In this document: positions 8,589 to 17,700 of the stretch, one piece after another
Numbering within the stretch: position 1 is the stretch's first letter
How the letters are laid out: every line of letters begins with the position of its first letter
Assembly (NCBI GenBank): GCA_900321035.1
Contig: ONUH01000007.1
Coordinates: 43,268-107,267 of the forward strand
Length of the DNA stretch: 64,000 bases
From: an uncultured Selenomonadales bacterium
GTDB lineage: Bacteria; Bacillota; Negativicutes; Selenomonadales; Selenomonadaceae
Reading direction: 5' to 3'
Made by a program: the position numbers and the translations under genes
Notes under the pieces: model-generated
Databases searched by the model: none
What the model was told of the DNA's origin: nothing
Seen by the model: only the letters and a program-made list of their open reading frames with translations

Positions 8589-9545
8589 ATGCGCAGGAAA
8601 TGGTGGATGCTCATATGCGTCGTGATATGGATGCTCGCCGTCGGGTGCGGGAAGGACGCGGCGAAACAGGATGTATCTTCGAAAAGTGGCGCGCTGGCCC
8701 CGCTTTCTGTCGGTTTGATGCCGGATACGGATTCCGTGCCGTTTATCGTCGCTCGGGAAAAAGGTTTTTTTGCCGAGGAGGGCGTCGAAGTGACGCTGCA
8801 CCCGTTCAAGAGCGCGATGGATCGGGACGCGGCGCTCCAAAGCGGGCAGCTGGACGGAGCGATTTCCGACTTGCTCGCTGCGGCGTTTGCAAAAGCTGGC
8901 GGTTTTGACGTGCGCGTGACTTCCGCGACGGACGGCGCTTATCAGATGATCGGGGGCAAAGGGAACGACGCTTCAGACGTCAAAGCGCTTTCGGGGGCGG
9001 AGATTGCCGTCTCCCGCAATACCATCATCGAATATGTGACTGACCGCATCCTGCGGGAAAACGGTATGGCGTCCGGCGCGCTGCAAAAGGTTTCCATCCC
9101 GCAGATACCGGCTCGTCTTGAAATGCTGCAGAACGGAAAGCTTGCCGCGGCGACGCTGCCGGAGCCGATGGCCAGTATCGCCGTAGCAAACGGTTGCAAG
9201 TATTTGACCGGGTCGGGGGCGCTGGGCATCAACCCCGGCGTGATGCTGTTTTCAACGAAAGCGGCGACGGACAAGAAAACGTCGATTTGTGCGATGTACC
9301 GCGCTTACAACAAGGCGGTGGAATATTTGAAGAAAACGCCGCGGGAGGAGTATATCGGGATGATCGTGGAAAAGGGCGGATTCCCGGCTGCAGCGAAGGA
9401 CGCGCTGAAGCTTCCGGATTATCATGCGGCGGTCCTGCCGAAGGAGCGGGACGTGACGGAGGTCATGCGTTGGCTTGTGGAGAAGAACTTGGTCAAACAG
9501 GAATACGGCTATAAAGAACTTGTCAAGGAGGATTGTCTCCCGTGA
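8589..9545 (+). CDS. ABC transporter substrate-binding lipoprotein (NMT1/SsuA-like)
   Basis: A 318-residue lipoprotein: Arg-rich start, hydrophobic core, and lipobox AVGC with Cys20, so it is anchored to the membrane. The mature part, with VPFIVAREKGFFAEEGVEV and a DGAISDLLAA segment, resembles the NMT1/ThiY/SsuA group that binds small organics such as sulfonates, thiamine precursors or nitrate. The start at 8589 has GGAGGG at 8575-8580 and lies after the terminator; the longer frame from 8529 would lose the signal peptide. It forms a complete importer with the next two overlapping genes. The substrate cannot be read from the sequence. Confidence 0.85.
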   Translation: MRRKWWMLICVVIWMLAVGCGKDAAKQDVSSKSGALAPLSVGLMPDTDSVPFIVAREKGFFAEEGVEVTLHPFKSAMDRDAALQSGQLDGAISDLLAAAFAKAGGFDVRVTSATDGAYQMIGGKGNDASDVKALSGAEIAVSRNTIIEYVTDRILRENGMASGALQKVSIPQIPARLEMLQNGKLAAATLPEPMASIAVANGCKYLTGSGALGINPGVMLFSTKAATDKKTSICAMYRAYNKAVEYLKKTPREEYIGMIVEKGGFPAAAKDALKLPDYHAAVLPKERDVTEVMRWLVEKNLVKQEYGYKELVKEDCLP

Positions 9546-10294
9546 TCCGCGTTTCGCATTTGTCGGCGTTTTACGACGGCGCAGAGGGAGGGCGTGTGAC
9601 TGCGCTCTCGGAACTTGGCCTTGAAGTTCCGAAGGGGGGGACGTGCGCCATTATCGGTCCGTCCGGCTGCGGAAAATCGACGCTGCTTCGGATTCTCGCT
9701 GGAATCGCCAAGAATTATGAGGGCGAAGTCTTGGTTGCGGGCGCGTCCGTGAATCCGAAAACGCTCTCCATCGGTTTTATTCCGCAAAATTACGGCCTTC
9801 TGCCGTGGAAGTCCCTGCGGGATAATATTCGCCTTTCTTGGAAGGTCAAACATCCGGAGACGCCTGTGCCGGAGGGCGAGGATACGATGCTGGCGCGGCT
9901 CGGCATCGGCGAGACGCTTTTATCACGATTTCCACGGGAGCTTTCCGGCGGGCAGCAGCAGCGGGCGAGCCTTGCCCGGGCGTTCTTGCTTCGTCCGGAC
10001 GTTCTCTTGATGGATGAGCCGTTTTCCGCGTTGGACGCCATTACGCGTGAGGAAATGCAGGAAGTATTCTTCGAGCTTTGGCGCGCGCAGACGGTTACGG
10101 CGGTCATCGTGACGCACGACGTCGAGGAAGCGCTGTACCTTGGTCAGACGATTGTCGTGCTGTCGCCCGCGCCTGGCCGTGTGGTCTCTGTGACGGACAA
10201 TCCGTTCTTTGCACGGCGGGAAACGTCGGCAGATTTTGTCGCGCAAAAGGCGCGGCTGCGCGTTTTGCTGGCGGGGAAGGAGGCGGCAGAATGA
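9542..10294 (+). CDS. ABC transporter ATP-binding protein
   Basis: A 250-residue ATPase of the nitrate/sulfonate/taurine importer group (SsuB/TauB-like). Walker A is GPSGCGKSTLLRILAG, the Q-loop lies in IPQNYGLLPWKSL, the signature is LSGGQQQRASLARAF, Walker B is VLLMDEPFSALD, and the switch His is in VIVTHDVEEAL. The GTG at 9542 overlaps the stop of the lipoprotein gene and sits 10 bases after AAGGAGG; a TTG at 9533 is only one base from that site and so is unlikely. Couples ATP hydrolysis to the permease encoded next. Confidence 0.93.
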   Translation: MIRVSHLSAFYDGAEGGRVTALSELGLEVPKGGTCAIIGPSGCGKSTLLRILAGIAKNYEGEVLVAGASVNPKTLSIGFIPQNYGLLPWKSLRDNIRLSWKVKHPETPVPEGEDTMLARLGIGETLLSRFPRELSGGQQQRASLARAFLLRPDVLLMDEPFSALDAITREEMQEVFFELWRAQTVTAVIVTHDVEEALYLGQTIVVLSPAPGRVVSVTDNPFFARRETSADFVAQKARLRVLLAGKEAAE

Positions 10295-11028
10295 AACGGC
10301 GTCTTTTTTCTGCGTGCTTGGGCGCGGTGTTTCTTTTTATCGCTTGGTTCGCAGCGTCGGAAATCATACAGCTTCCGATCGTACCGTCGCCGATTCGCGT
10401 TGCGAAGAATATCGGCGAGATTTTCTTTGACGGGATTGCCGTGCATTTTGCGTATAGTCTCGGACGCATCCTGGCAGGGCTGTTGCTGGCTGTCGTCGTC
10501 GGGCTGCCCGTTGGCGTCTGGATGGGATGGTCACGGCGCGCGGAGCGACTGCTTTCTCCATTGGTCTATCTGACCTACCCGATTCCGAAGATTGCGCTGC
10601 TTCCGATTGTGATGCTGATTTTTGGCCTCGGCGAAAGTTCGAAGGCGATCCTGTTGTTTTTGATTCTTGTTTTCCAGGTCATTGTCGCGGTACGGGACGG
10701 CATACGCGCCGTGCCGGAGGAGGTCTTTTACCCGCTGGCGTCCCTCGGCGCGTCGTTTCGCGTGATGCTTTGGGAGGTGCTTCTGCCCGCGTCGCTTCCG
10801 AAATTCATGACGGCGATTCGCGTGGCATTGGCAACGGCGATTTCCGTGCTGTTCTTCACCGAGACTTTCGGCACGCAGTACGGCATGGGGTATTTCATCA
10901 TGGACGCGTGGCTTCGCGTCAACTATTTGGAAATGTATTCGGGCATTGTCGTATTGAGCGGCATGGGGCTGTTTCTGTTTGGCGCGTTGGACGTTGCCGA
11001 GCGATATTTCTGTCGTTGGGAAAAGTAA
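10291..11028 (+). CDS. ABC transporter permease (SsuC/TauC-like)
   Basis: A 245-residue inner-membrane permease with about six hydrophobic segments. The cytoplasmic coupling loop reads LASLGASFRVMLWEVLLPASLP, close to the EAA motif of the BPD_transp_1 family. The ATG overlaps the ATPase stop (ATGA); the open frame extends 71 codons upstream within the ATPase gene and is discarded. Together with the two preceding genes it forms a full uptake system of the taurine/sulfonate/nitrate/thiamine-precursor type. Confidence 0.92.
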   Translation: MKRRLFSACLGAVFLFIAWFAASEIIQLPIVPSPIRVAKNIGEIFFDGIAVHFAYSLGRILAGLLLAVVVGLPVGVWMGWSRRAERLLSPLVYLTYPIPKIALLPIVMLIFGLGESSKAILLFLILVFQVIVAVRDGIRAVPEEVFYPLASLGASFRVMLWEVLLPASLPKFMTAIRVALATAISVLFFTETFGTQYGMGYFIMDAWLRVNYLEMYSGIVVLSGMGLFLFGALDVAERYFCRWEK

Positions 11029-11047
11029 GAAAGACCATGCAGAAAAA

Positions 11048-11130
11048 AAGAACGCTGCCGAATGGCATTTGCCGTCGGAAGCGTTCTTGAATATCGAAAA
11101 CCCCCGGTTAGACCGGGGGTTCATTTTTTT
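11048..11130. terminator. double hairpin, bidirectional terminator
   Basis: Two hairpins lie between the permease gene and the convergent minus-strand gene. The first pairs AAGAACGCT at 11048-11056 with AGCGTTCTT at 11080-11088, with inner CCGA/TCGG and GGC/GCC pairs. The second pairs AACCCCCGGT with ACCGGGGGTT (11099-11121) and is followed by seven T on the plus strand; the A-run at 11097-11100 gives a T-tract on the minus strand. Confidence 0.8.
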
Positions 11131-11145
11131 GCGGTTATTTGGTTT

Positions 11146-11943
11146 TCAAGAATACAGATTCAGCATGGAGCCGCGGTCTTTGAAGGCGTCCTCTGCAGCG
11201 ACCGCTTTCGGCGAATACATGGATTTTTCCGGATTGTCTTCCCGTCCCATTGCGGAAGATACGGACGGGAATAAACGATTCTGGTTGAACGCCGCTAAAT
11301 TGATGCTTTTTTGGGCACGTCCTGCCAAACCGTCTTTTCCAAGCAGGTAGTCCAAAGTATTCGGCCGGTTTTTCAAATTGACTTTCAATTTCTCTGCATT
11401 CACATGAATGGTTCCGTTGGCGTCTGCAGTAACGCCAAGGGCCGATTCTTTTTTGATGGCCCGGGAGACGTCGTTCATTTTCGACGCGAGAGACGCGGTT
11501 CGTTCCGATACGTTCTGATTGTCTTCCAAAAATTGCGCAAGATTGTTATAGCGTTCCGCAAAATTTTCTACCTTATCGACAGAATCGTCTTTGGAAAGCG
11601 TTGAGCGTATCGCTTCGGTGGCAGCCTCTTTCAACTCCGTGGCCCGCTCTTTCCGATGGGTCTCGGCAGTCTGCATCGCTTCCATAGAGGTAGCGGCTTG
11701 GCGTGCCTCTTTGAGAGCGGAACGCAGCTTGGATTCAAACTGATTCTTCGAGTCAATGTAGTCGGATAGGAATTCACTCAGCCCGGAAATGGGCTTGAGC
11801 ATCGGCGTCAATGAGCCGCTCTCTTCGGAAGCGCCGACCAGTCCGCCGACAGGTTTGGAGACCTGGCTGGGAGCAGTAACGCCGTGAAGGGCGAGGGACG
11901 TCATTTTATTATCGGTATCTGTCATCGCTCTGACAGACGGCAT
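11146..11943 (-). CDS. small protein resembling the C-terminal part of flagellar cap FliD
   Basis: A 265-residue protein, largely helical, with no signal peptide or membrane segment. The central stretch (NFAERYNNLAQFLEDNQN, then LGVTADANGTIHVNAEKLK and NTLDYLLGKDGLAGRAQKS) follows the pattern of the FliD C-terminal region, where a helical coiled coil precedes 'GIT...DGTL..D..KL...L...P..V..LF..GLA'. Full FliD is roughly twice as long, so this would be a truncated paralogue or an independent protein with the same fold. No flagellar genes are nearby. Start supported by GGAGG 9-13 bases upstream and by a promoter at 11984-12011. Function unknown; the FliD link is a pattern match only. Confidence 0.6.
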   Translation of the reverse strand: MPSVRAMTDTDNKMTSLALHGVTAPSQVSKPVGGLVGASEESGSLTPMLKPISGLSEFLSDYIDSKNQFESKLRSALKEARQAATSMEAMQTAETHRKERATELKEAATEAIRSTLSKDDSVDKVENFAERYNNLAQFLEDNQNVSERTASLASKMNDVSRAIKKESALGVTADANGTIHVNAEKLKVNLKNRPNTLDYLLGKDGLAGRAQKSINLAAFNQNRLFPSVSSAMGREDNPEKSMYSPKAVAAEDAFKDRGSMLNLYS

Positions 11944-11983
11944 AACGAACGCCTCCTTTCAACCAACACTTCTTCTTGATAAC

Positions 11984-12011
11984 ATTATATCAAATTTTCG
12001 GAAAATGAAAA
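11984..12011 (-). promoter_or_regulatory. promoter of the FliD-like gene
   Basis: Reading the minus strand: TTTTCA, 16 bases, TATAAT (forward ATTATA at 11984-11989). The -35 is weak, the -10 perfect. Confidence 0.5.
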
Positions 12012-12073
12012 GGTGTTTGTGAAAAAATTTTCGGAAAATTTTTTAATTGAAAGAAGGGAAGAAGAATTGTGGC

Positions 12074-13399
12074 TTAAAACGAGGAGTTAGACGTCAATGC
12101 GGCGGATTTTTCCCCTTGTATGACCATGAGCTTCGCTATACGCGCCCGGTCAAGGCGGAGGATCTCAAAGGTATATTCGTTCCAGACGCATTTTTCGCCG
12201 ACCTTCGGTATATAGCCGAAATAGGAGGTCAGGAACCCGCCCATGGTCTGATAGTGGTCCTTGACTTCGTTCGGGAGCTCGTCAATGTCAAATTTTTCCT
12301 TGAAGTCGTCAATGCTGCAGAGTCCGTCGATATACCATGAGTTCTCGGAACGCGGTGTGATCTGCAGGTTTTCCGGCTCGTCCTGCCGCTCGATATCGCC
12401 GATGATCTCCTCTACAATATCGCCGAGCGTGATGAACCCGATGACGCCGCCGTATTCGTCCAGGACGACGGCTTCGTGTACGCTGCTCTCGCGGAATTTT
12501 TCGAGGACGCGAAAAGTCTCCATCGCACGCGGGATGAACAGCGGTTTTTTTATGAAGGATGCAAGGCGGAGTTGTTTCTTTTCGATGGAGGCGTTCAGCA
12601 AATCCTTGGCGTAAATGACTCCCAAGAAATTGTCAAGATTGCCGTCGCCGATCGGAAAGACGGTATCCGCATTTTTGTGGATAAGGCGAAGGTTATATTC
12701 TTCCGGGTCGTTGATATCCAGCCAGTTCATCTGGAGACGCGGCGTCATCAATGAGTAAGCGGTTTGGTCGCTCATGTGGAAAATCCTGTCCACCATGTCC
12801 TGTTCTGTTTTTTCAAAAATGCCGTCTTCAGTGCCCTGCTCAATCAGATCTTTGACTTCGTCCTCGGTCACCGCGTCGTCGATTTGCGGATTGACGCCAA
12901 GAAGCAGCATGACCGCATTTGCCGAGGAAGAGAGAAAGGCGACGAATGGCCGCGCCGCCGTTTCCATGACGGAAAGCGCGCGGACGTTGTTCAGGAGAAC
13001 GGGTTCCGGATCTTGCAGCGCTATTTTTTTCGGCAGGAACTCGCCGAAAAGCAGGCTGACGTAAGTGATGAGAAGGATACTGACAGAGAGGGAGACGGCC
13101 TGCGGATGCGGCAGCGCCGGAAAAGTGCGTGCGACAAGGGGGGCTGCCAGCGTTCCGGCGGCGGCTCCCAGCAGGATGCTCGTGAAAGCGATGCCGATCT
13201 GTGACGCGGCAACCAAAGTTTCGGGCGCGTCAAGAAGCCGGAGGATTTTTTGCGCCCTGTCGTCGCCGTTGTCGGCGAAATGTTCGAGACGGCTTTTCCG
13301 GCTTTCGGCGAGAGCCGTTTCAATCCGCGTAAAAAAAGCGCTCAAAATAACGCAGCCAATCATGAATACGCATAAAAGACCTATTTCGGTACTGTCCAC
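12074..13399 (-). CDS. CNNM/TlyC-type transporter with CBS domains
   Basis: A 441-residue membrane protein of the CNNM/CorC (HlyC) family. Residues 1-190 form the DUF21 membrane domain with four hydrophobic segments; residues about 205-330 are a CBS pair (SLMTPRLQMNWLDIND, AVVLDEYGGVIGFITLGDIVEEI); the C-terminal 85 residues are the CorC_HlyC domain. Relatives export Mg2+/Co2+ or sense nucleotides through the CBS pair; the older name 'hemolysin' is misleading. It starts at GTG behind GGAGGG. It may be cotranscribed with the FliD-like gene 130 bases downstream, though that gene has its own promoter. Confidence 0.9.
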   Translation of the reverse strand: MDSTEIGLLCVFMIGCVILSAFFTRIETALAESRKSRLEHFADNGDDRAQKILRLLDAPETLVAASQIGIAFTSILLGAAAGTLAAPLVARTFPALPHPQAVSLSVSILLITYVSLLFGEFLPKKIALQDPEPVLLNNVRALSVMETAARPFVAFLSSSANAVMLLLGVNPQIDDAVTEDEVKDLIEQGTEDGIFEKTEQDMVDRIFHMSDQTAYSLMTPRLQMNWLDINDPEEYNLRLIHKNADTVFPIGDGNLDNFLGVIYAKDLLNASIEKKQLRLASFIKKPLFIPRAMETFRVLEKFRESSVHEAVVLDEYGGVIGFITLGDIVEEIIGDIERQDEPENLQITPRSENSWYIDGLCSIDDFKEKFDIDELPNEVKDHYQTMGGFLTSYFGYIPKVGEKCVWNEYTFEILRLDRARIAKLMVIQGEKSAALTSNSSF

Positions 13400-13434
13400 T
13401 TTGTAAAAATCCCTCCAAGAAAAATTATTTTACA

Positions 13435-13462
13435 ATTATATCATATTCCGATACGGCGGCAA
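13435..13462 (-). promoter_or_regulatory. promoter of the CNNM gene
   Basis: On the minus strand: TTGCCG, 16 bases, TATAAT (forward ATTATA at 13435-13440), about 35 bases before the GTG start. Confidence 0.55.
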
Positions 13463-13478
13463 AATTTTCTGTTCGTTT

Positions 13479-13507
13479 ATGACAGGGGACTGTATTTCAT
13501 GTATAAT
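13479..13507 (+). promoter_or_regulatory. promoter of the TauE/SafE gene
   Basis: ATGACA, 17 bases, TATAAT at 13502-13507. It is divergent from the CNNM promoter; the two -35 regions are less than 20 bases apart. Confidence 0.65.
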
Positions 13508-13542
13508 TAGGGATGCCGATTTTGTATGACGGGAGATAGAGT

Positions 13543-14307
13543 ATGGAATTTTTGGATTGGACGACGTTTCTTATCGTCTGTCCTTTGGTTGGGCTGGCCG
13601 GATTTGTGGATGCCATTGGCGGCGGCGGCGGATTGATTTCGCTGCCCGCGTATATCATCGGTGGCATTCCGATGCATCAGGCGATTGCGACGAACAAGCT
13701 GTCTTCGGCTTGCGGCACGACGCTGGCGGTGCTCCGCTTTTGGCGAAACGGCCTGATCAATATGAAACTGGCTGGGCCGTCGGTGGCGGCGGCCATCGTC
13801 GGTTCGGCGCTCGGCGCTCGGATTTCCCTTTTGCTCGACGCGGCGATGATGGAGCGGGGGCTTTATGTAGTGCTTCCAATCACGGCGTTCATCGTGATGA
13901 ACAAATCGCTGTTCGGCGCCCATGAGGGAGAGCGCATCGTGCTGAACCGCCGTACTTATATTACGGCATGTGTTGCGGCTTTTGTCATCGGCATGTATGA
14001 CGGCGCGTATGGGCCGGGGACGGGCACGTTCCTCATTATCGCGCTCACGGTGTTTGCGAAGATGGGCGTCGCTCCTGCGAACGCACAGTCAAAGGTCATC
14101 AACCTTGCGACCAATGTCGCGTCGCTGACGGTCTTCCTCTTGAGCGGCAATGTGCTGGTGACGCTCGGTCTTGCGGCGGCGGCGTGCAATATGGTCGGCG
14201 GCTATCTGGGCGCCGGTCTCGTGATGAAGAAGGGCGCTGCGATTGTGAAGCCGATTATTTTGGCGGTGCTCGGACTTTTGGCGTTGAAGCTCATGGGAGT
14301 ATATTAA
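13543..14307 (+). CDS. TSUP-family (TauE/SafE) membrane exporter
   Basis: A 254-residue membrane protein with about eight hydrophobic segments. The N-terminus carries AGFVDAIGGGGGLISLPA, and the second half repeats it as IGMYDGAYGPGTGTFLII; this internal duplication is typical of the TauE/SafE family, transporters of sulfite, sulfonates, sulfoacetate or other anions. Substrate unknown. It is monocistronic between its own promoter and the promoter of the ileS leader. Base composition matches the host. Confidence 0.88.
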   Translation: MEFLDWTTFLIVCPLVGLAGFVDAIGGGGGLISLPAYIIGGIPMHQAIATNKLSSACGTTLAVLRFWRNGLINMKLAGPSVAAAIVGSALGARISLLLDAAMMERGLYVVLPITAFIVMNKSLFGAHEGERIVLNRRTYITACVAAFVIGMYDGAYGPGTGTFLIIALTVFAKMGVAPANAQSKVINLATNVASLTVFLLSGNVLVTLGLAAAACNMVGGYLGAGLVMKKGAAIVKPIILAVLGLLALKLMGVY

Positions 14308-14446
14308 AAATGGGAAAGCCCTCGCGGTTCCTGATGAAGTGGGAAGCGCAGAATTTTTACAAGGGAATCGCTGTGACCGGTAAAGGTTGCCGGAATGCGA
14401 TGCGGGGCATGATGTTTGTGCATCGGCATGCGTTTGATAAATTATG

Positions 14447-14475
14447 TTGAAAAATTATCTGCGGTGTGGTATCAT
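14447..14475 (+). promoter_or_regulatory. promoter of the T-box/ileS transcript
   Basis: TTGAAA (14447-14452), a 17-base spacer and TATCAT (14470-14475). Well formed, and correctly placed to start transcription just before the T-box leader. Confidence 0.7.
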
Positions 14476-14484
14476 ACAGCCGTT

Positions 14485-14738
14485 ATATCGGAATTTGCGA
14501 TGAGCGAGACAGTATGCGCGCGAGGAAAGCCTCAGAGAGCCGCGGTTGGTGGGAAGCGGTGCGAGTAGGCGCGGGCGGAAGATCACTCGCGAGCAGCGGG
14601 CTGAAATTTTAGTAAGCCTTGCCGGAGTCCCCCGTTAAAAGGATAGCATATCGTTTCAGATAGCTGTATGCGAAATAGGTGGTTATAAGTGGAGTGCAGT
14701 TTAAGTCTTCATCCTGTTTTGGGTGAAGGCTTTTTTAT
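14485..14738 (+). promoter_or_regulatory. T-box leader of ileS (tRNA-Ile responsive)
   Basis: A leader of roughly 250 nt before ileS. The pieces of a T-box are visible: a GC-rich stem I region (from about 14500) with the GCGAGTAGGC element (AGTA) at 14561-14570; a candidate specifier ATC (Ile) at 14582-14584 in the context GAAGATCACT; a T-box-like bulge where AGGTGGTTATAAG at 14678-14690 offers UGGU, able to pair with the ACCA end of uncharged tRNA-Ile; and a terminator at 14703-14736 (12-bp stem, AAGTCTTCATCC with GGGTGAAGGCTT, then six T). Uncharged tRNA-Ile would stabilise the antiterminator and allow ileS expression. The 5' boundary is approximate, and the T-box sequence is divergent from the classical TGGNACCGCG. 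Confidence 0.8.
14703..14736 (+). terminator. T-box attenuator terminator before ileS
   Basis: A 12-bp stem with two G-T pairs (14703-14714 with 14721-14732), loop TGTTTT, then a T-run. This is the regulated terminator of the T-box. Confidence 0.85.
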
Positions 14739-14759
14739 TTCAATTAGGAGGGAAACTCA

Positions 14760-17700
14760 GTGCTGTATCAAAAGGTGGACACGAATCTGAACTTTGTCGA
14801 GCGCGAGAAGGAGGTGCTCGACTTCTGGAAGGCGAACGCTATCGCGCAGAAGGCTGTGGACCAGCGCGAGGGCTGCGATACCTTCACGTTTTATGACGGG
14901 CCGCCTACGGCCAACGGCAAGCCGCATATCGGCCACGTTTTGACCCGCGTCATCAAGGATATGCTGCCGCGCTACCAGTCCATGAAGGGAAAGCACGTCC
15001 TGCGCAAAGCCGGCTGGGACACCCACGGCCTGCCGGTGGAGCTGGAGGTCGAGAAGGCCCTCGGCATCAACGGCAAGGAGCAGATCGAGAGCTACGGCAT
15101 TGAGCCGTTCATCAAGAAGTGCCGCGAGTCGGTCTGGCAGTACAAGAGCATGTGGGAGGAGTTCTCCGACGTGGTCGGCTTCTGGGCGGATATGGAGCAC
15201 CCGTACATCACCTATGAGAACGACTATATCGAGTCCGTCTGGTGGGCGCTGACGGAAATCTGGAAGAAGGGGCTGCTCTATAAGGGGCACAAGGTCGTCC
15301 CGTACTGCCCGCGCTGCGGCACGCCGCTTTCCTCTCACGAGGTGGCGCAGGGCTATAAGGACGTCAAGGAGCGCTCGGCCATCGTCAAGTTCAAGGTCAA
15401 AGACGAGGACGCTTACTTCCTCGCATGGACGACGACGCCCTGGACGCTGCCGTCGAATCTCGCGCTCTGCGTGAATCCTGACGTCGACTATGTGAAGATC
15501 CGCGTGGGCGATACGGTTTATTATATGGCGGAGGCGCTTGTCGAGGGCGTGTTCGCGGACAGCGAGGAGCCGCGCGAGGTCTTGGGGCGCATGAAGGGCA
15601 AGGAGCTGGAGTACCGCGAGTACGAACCGCTCTATCCCTTCGCAGTGGGAAAAATCAACAAGAAAGCGTTTATCGTGACCTGCGACGGCTATGTGACCAC
15701 CGAGGACGGCACGGGTATCGTCCACATGGCGCCGGCTTTCGGTGAAGACGACGGCCGCGTCTGCGCGAAGTACGACCTGGCTTTCGTGCAGTTCGTCGAC
15801 GCCCACGGCAACATGACCGAGGACACGGACTGGCCCGGCGTCTTCGTCAAGGACGCAGACCCGCTGATCCTGAAGGACCTGAAAATCTCCGGCAAGCTCT
15901 TGAAGGCGCCGGTGTTCGAGCACAGCTATCCGCACTGCTGGCGCTGCGACACGCCGCTTCTCTACTATGCGCGGGAGTCGTGGTTCATCCGCATGACGGC
16001 GGTGCGCGACGAGCTGATCGCGAACAACAACACAGTGAACTGGATTCCGCCGACCATCGGCAAGGGCCGCTTCGGCGACTGGCTTGAGCATGTGCAGGAT
16101 TGGGGCATCAGCCGCAACCGTTACTGGGGCACGCCGCTCAATATCTGGGAGTGCAAATGCGGCTGCCAGCATTCCGTTGGCTCCATCGAGGAGCTGAAAT
16201 CCCTTTCCGATAACTGCCCCGACGACATCGAGCTGCACCGTCCGTATATCGACAATGTGACCATCAAGTGCGAGAAATGCGGCGGCGAGATGCACCGCGT
16301 GCCGGAGGTCATCGACTGCTGGTTCGACTCCGGCGCGATGCCTTTCGCCCAGTGGCATTATCCGTTTGAGAACAAGGAAATCTTCGATAAGCGATTCCCG
16401 GCGGACTTCATCTCCGAGGCCGTGGACCAGACGCGGGGCTGGTTCTATTCGCTGATCGCCATTTCCACGCTGCTGTTCAAGCAGTCCTCGTACAAGAATG
16501 TCATCGTGCTCGGCCATGTGCAGGACAAGGACGGGCAGAAGATGTCGAAGTCCAAGGGCAACGCCGTCGATCCGATGGATGCGCTGCGCCGCCACGGAGC
16601 CGACGCGATCCGCTGGTATTTCTACGAAAACAGCGCGCCCTGGCTGCCGAACCGCTTCCATGACGCGGCGGTGCAGGAAGGCCAGCGCAAATTCATGGGC
16701 ACGCTCTGGAACACTTACGCGTTCTATGTGCTCTATGCGAACATTGACGACTTTGACCCGACGAAGTACACGCTGGACAAGTCGTCCCTCGGCGTCATGG
16801 ACAAATGGATCCTGTCCCGGCTCAATACGATGGTCAAGGAAGTGGACGGCCATCTTTCCGCCTATCGCGTCACGGAGACCGCGAAGGCACTGCAGGAATT
16901 CGTCGAGGAGCTTTCCAACTGGTATGTGCGCCGCAGCCGCGAGCGGTTCTGGGCGAAGGGCATGGAGCAGGACAAGGTAAACGCCTACATGACGCTCTAT
17001 ACCGCGCTGACGACGCTTGCCAAGGCAGCCGCGCCGATGGTGCCGTTCATCACCGAGAGCATTTACCGCAACCTCGTCTGCTCGGTGGACAAATCCGCGC
17101 CGGAGAGCGTCCATCTCTGCGATTTCCCGCAGGCGGATGAGTCGTTTATCGACGAAGCGCTGGAGAAAGACATGGAGCTGGTGCTCGAGATCGTCGTGCT
17201 GGGCCGCGCCGCCCGCAACGAGGCGAATATCAAGAACCGTCAGCCGGTGGCCAATCTCTTCGTCAAGGCGGAGCGCACGCTGTCGCCGTATTTCGTCGAA
17301 GTCATCGAGAGCGAGCTGAACGTCAAGGCCGTCACCTTCAAGGATGACATGGAGGCATATCTCTCGTACAGCTTCAAGCCGCAGTTCAAGGTGCTGGGCC
17401 CGAAGGCCGGAAAGCGCATGAGCGCCATCAAGAACGCGCTGGCGCAGGTAAACGGCCACGCGGCGAAAACGGAGCTCGATACGACGGGCAAGCTGCATTT
17501 AGAACTTGCGGACGGGGGCATCGACCTTCTGCCGGAGGACGTGGAGGTCACGATGGCGCAGACCGATGGCTATCTCTGCCAGCGGTACGGCGGCGTGACG
17601 GTTGCCCTGGAGACGACGCTGACGCCGGAGCTGATCGAGGAGGGCTTCGTCCGCGAGATCATCAGCAAGGTGCAGGTCATGCGCCGCGAAAACGGATTCG

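Noticed and set aside
14310..14450. A 46-codon frame after the TauE-type gene (MGKPSRFLMKWEAQNF...)
   Set aside because: The GGGAG ahead of it is 11 bases away, no family is recognised, and the ileS promoter begins within its end; too weak to annotate.
14757..17498. A 913-codon open frame on the minus strand opposite ileS
   Set aside because: It mirrors a highly expressed GC-biased gene; the translation is Arg/Leu/His-rich without domains, and ileS on the plus strand is certain.
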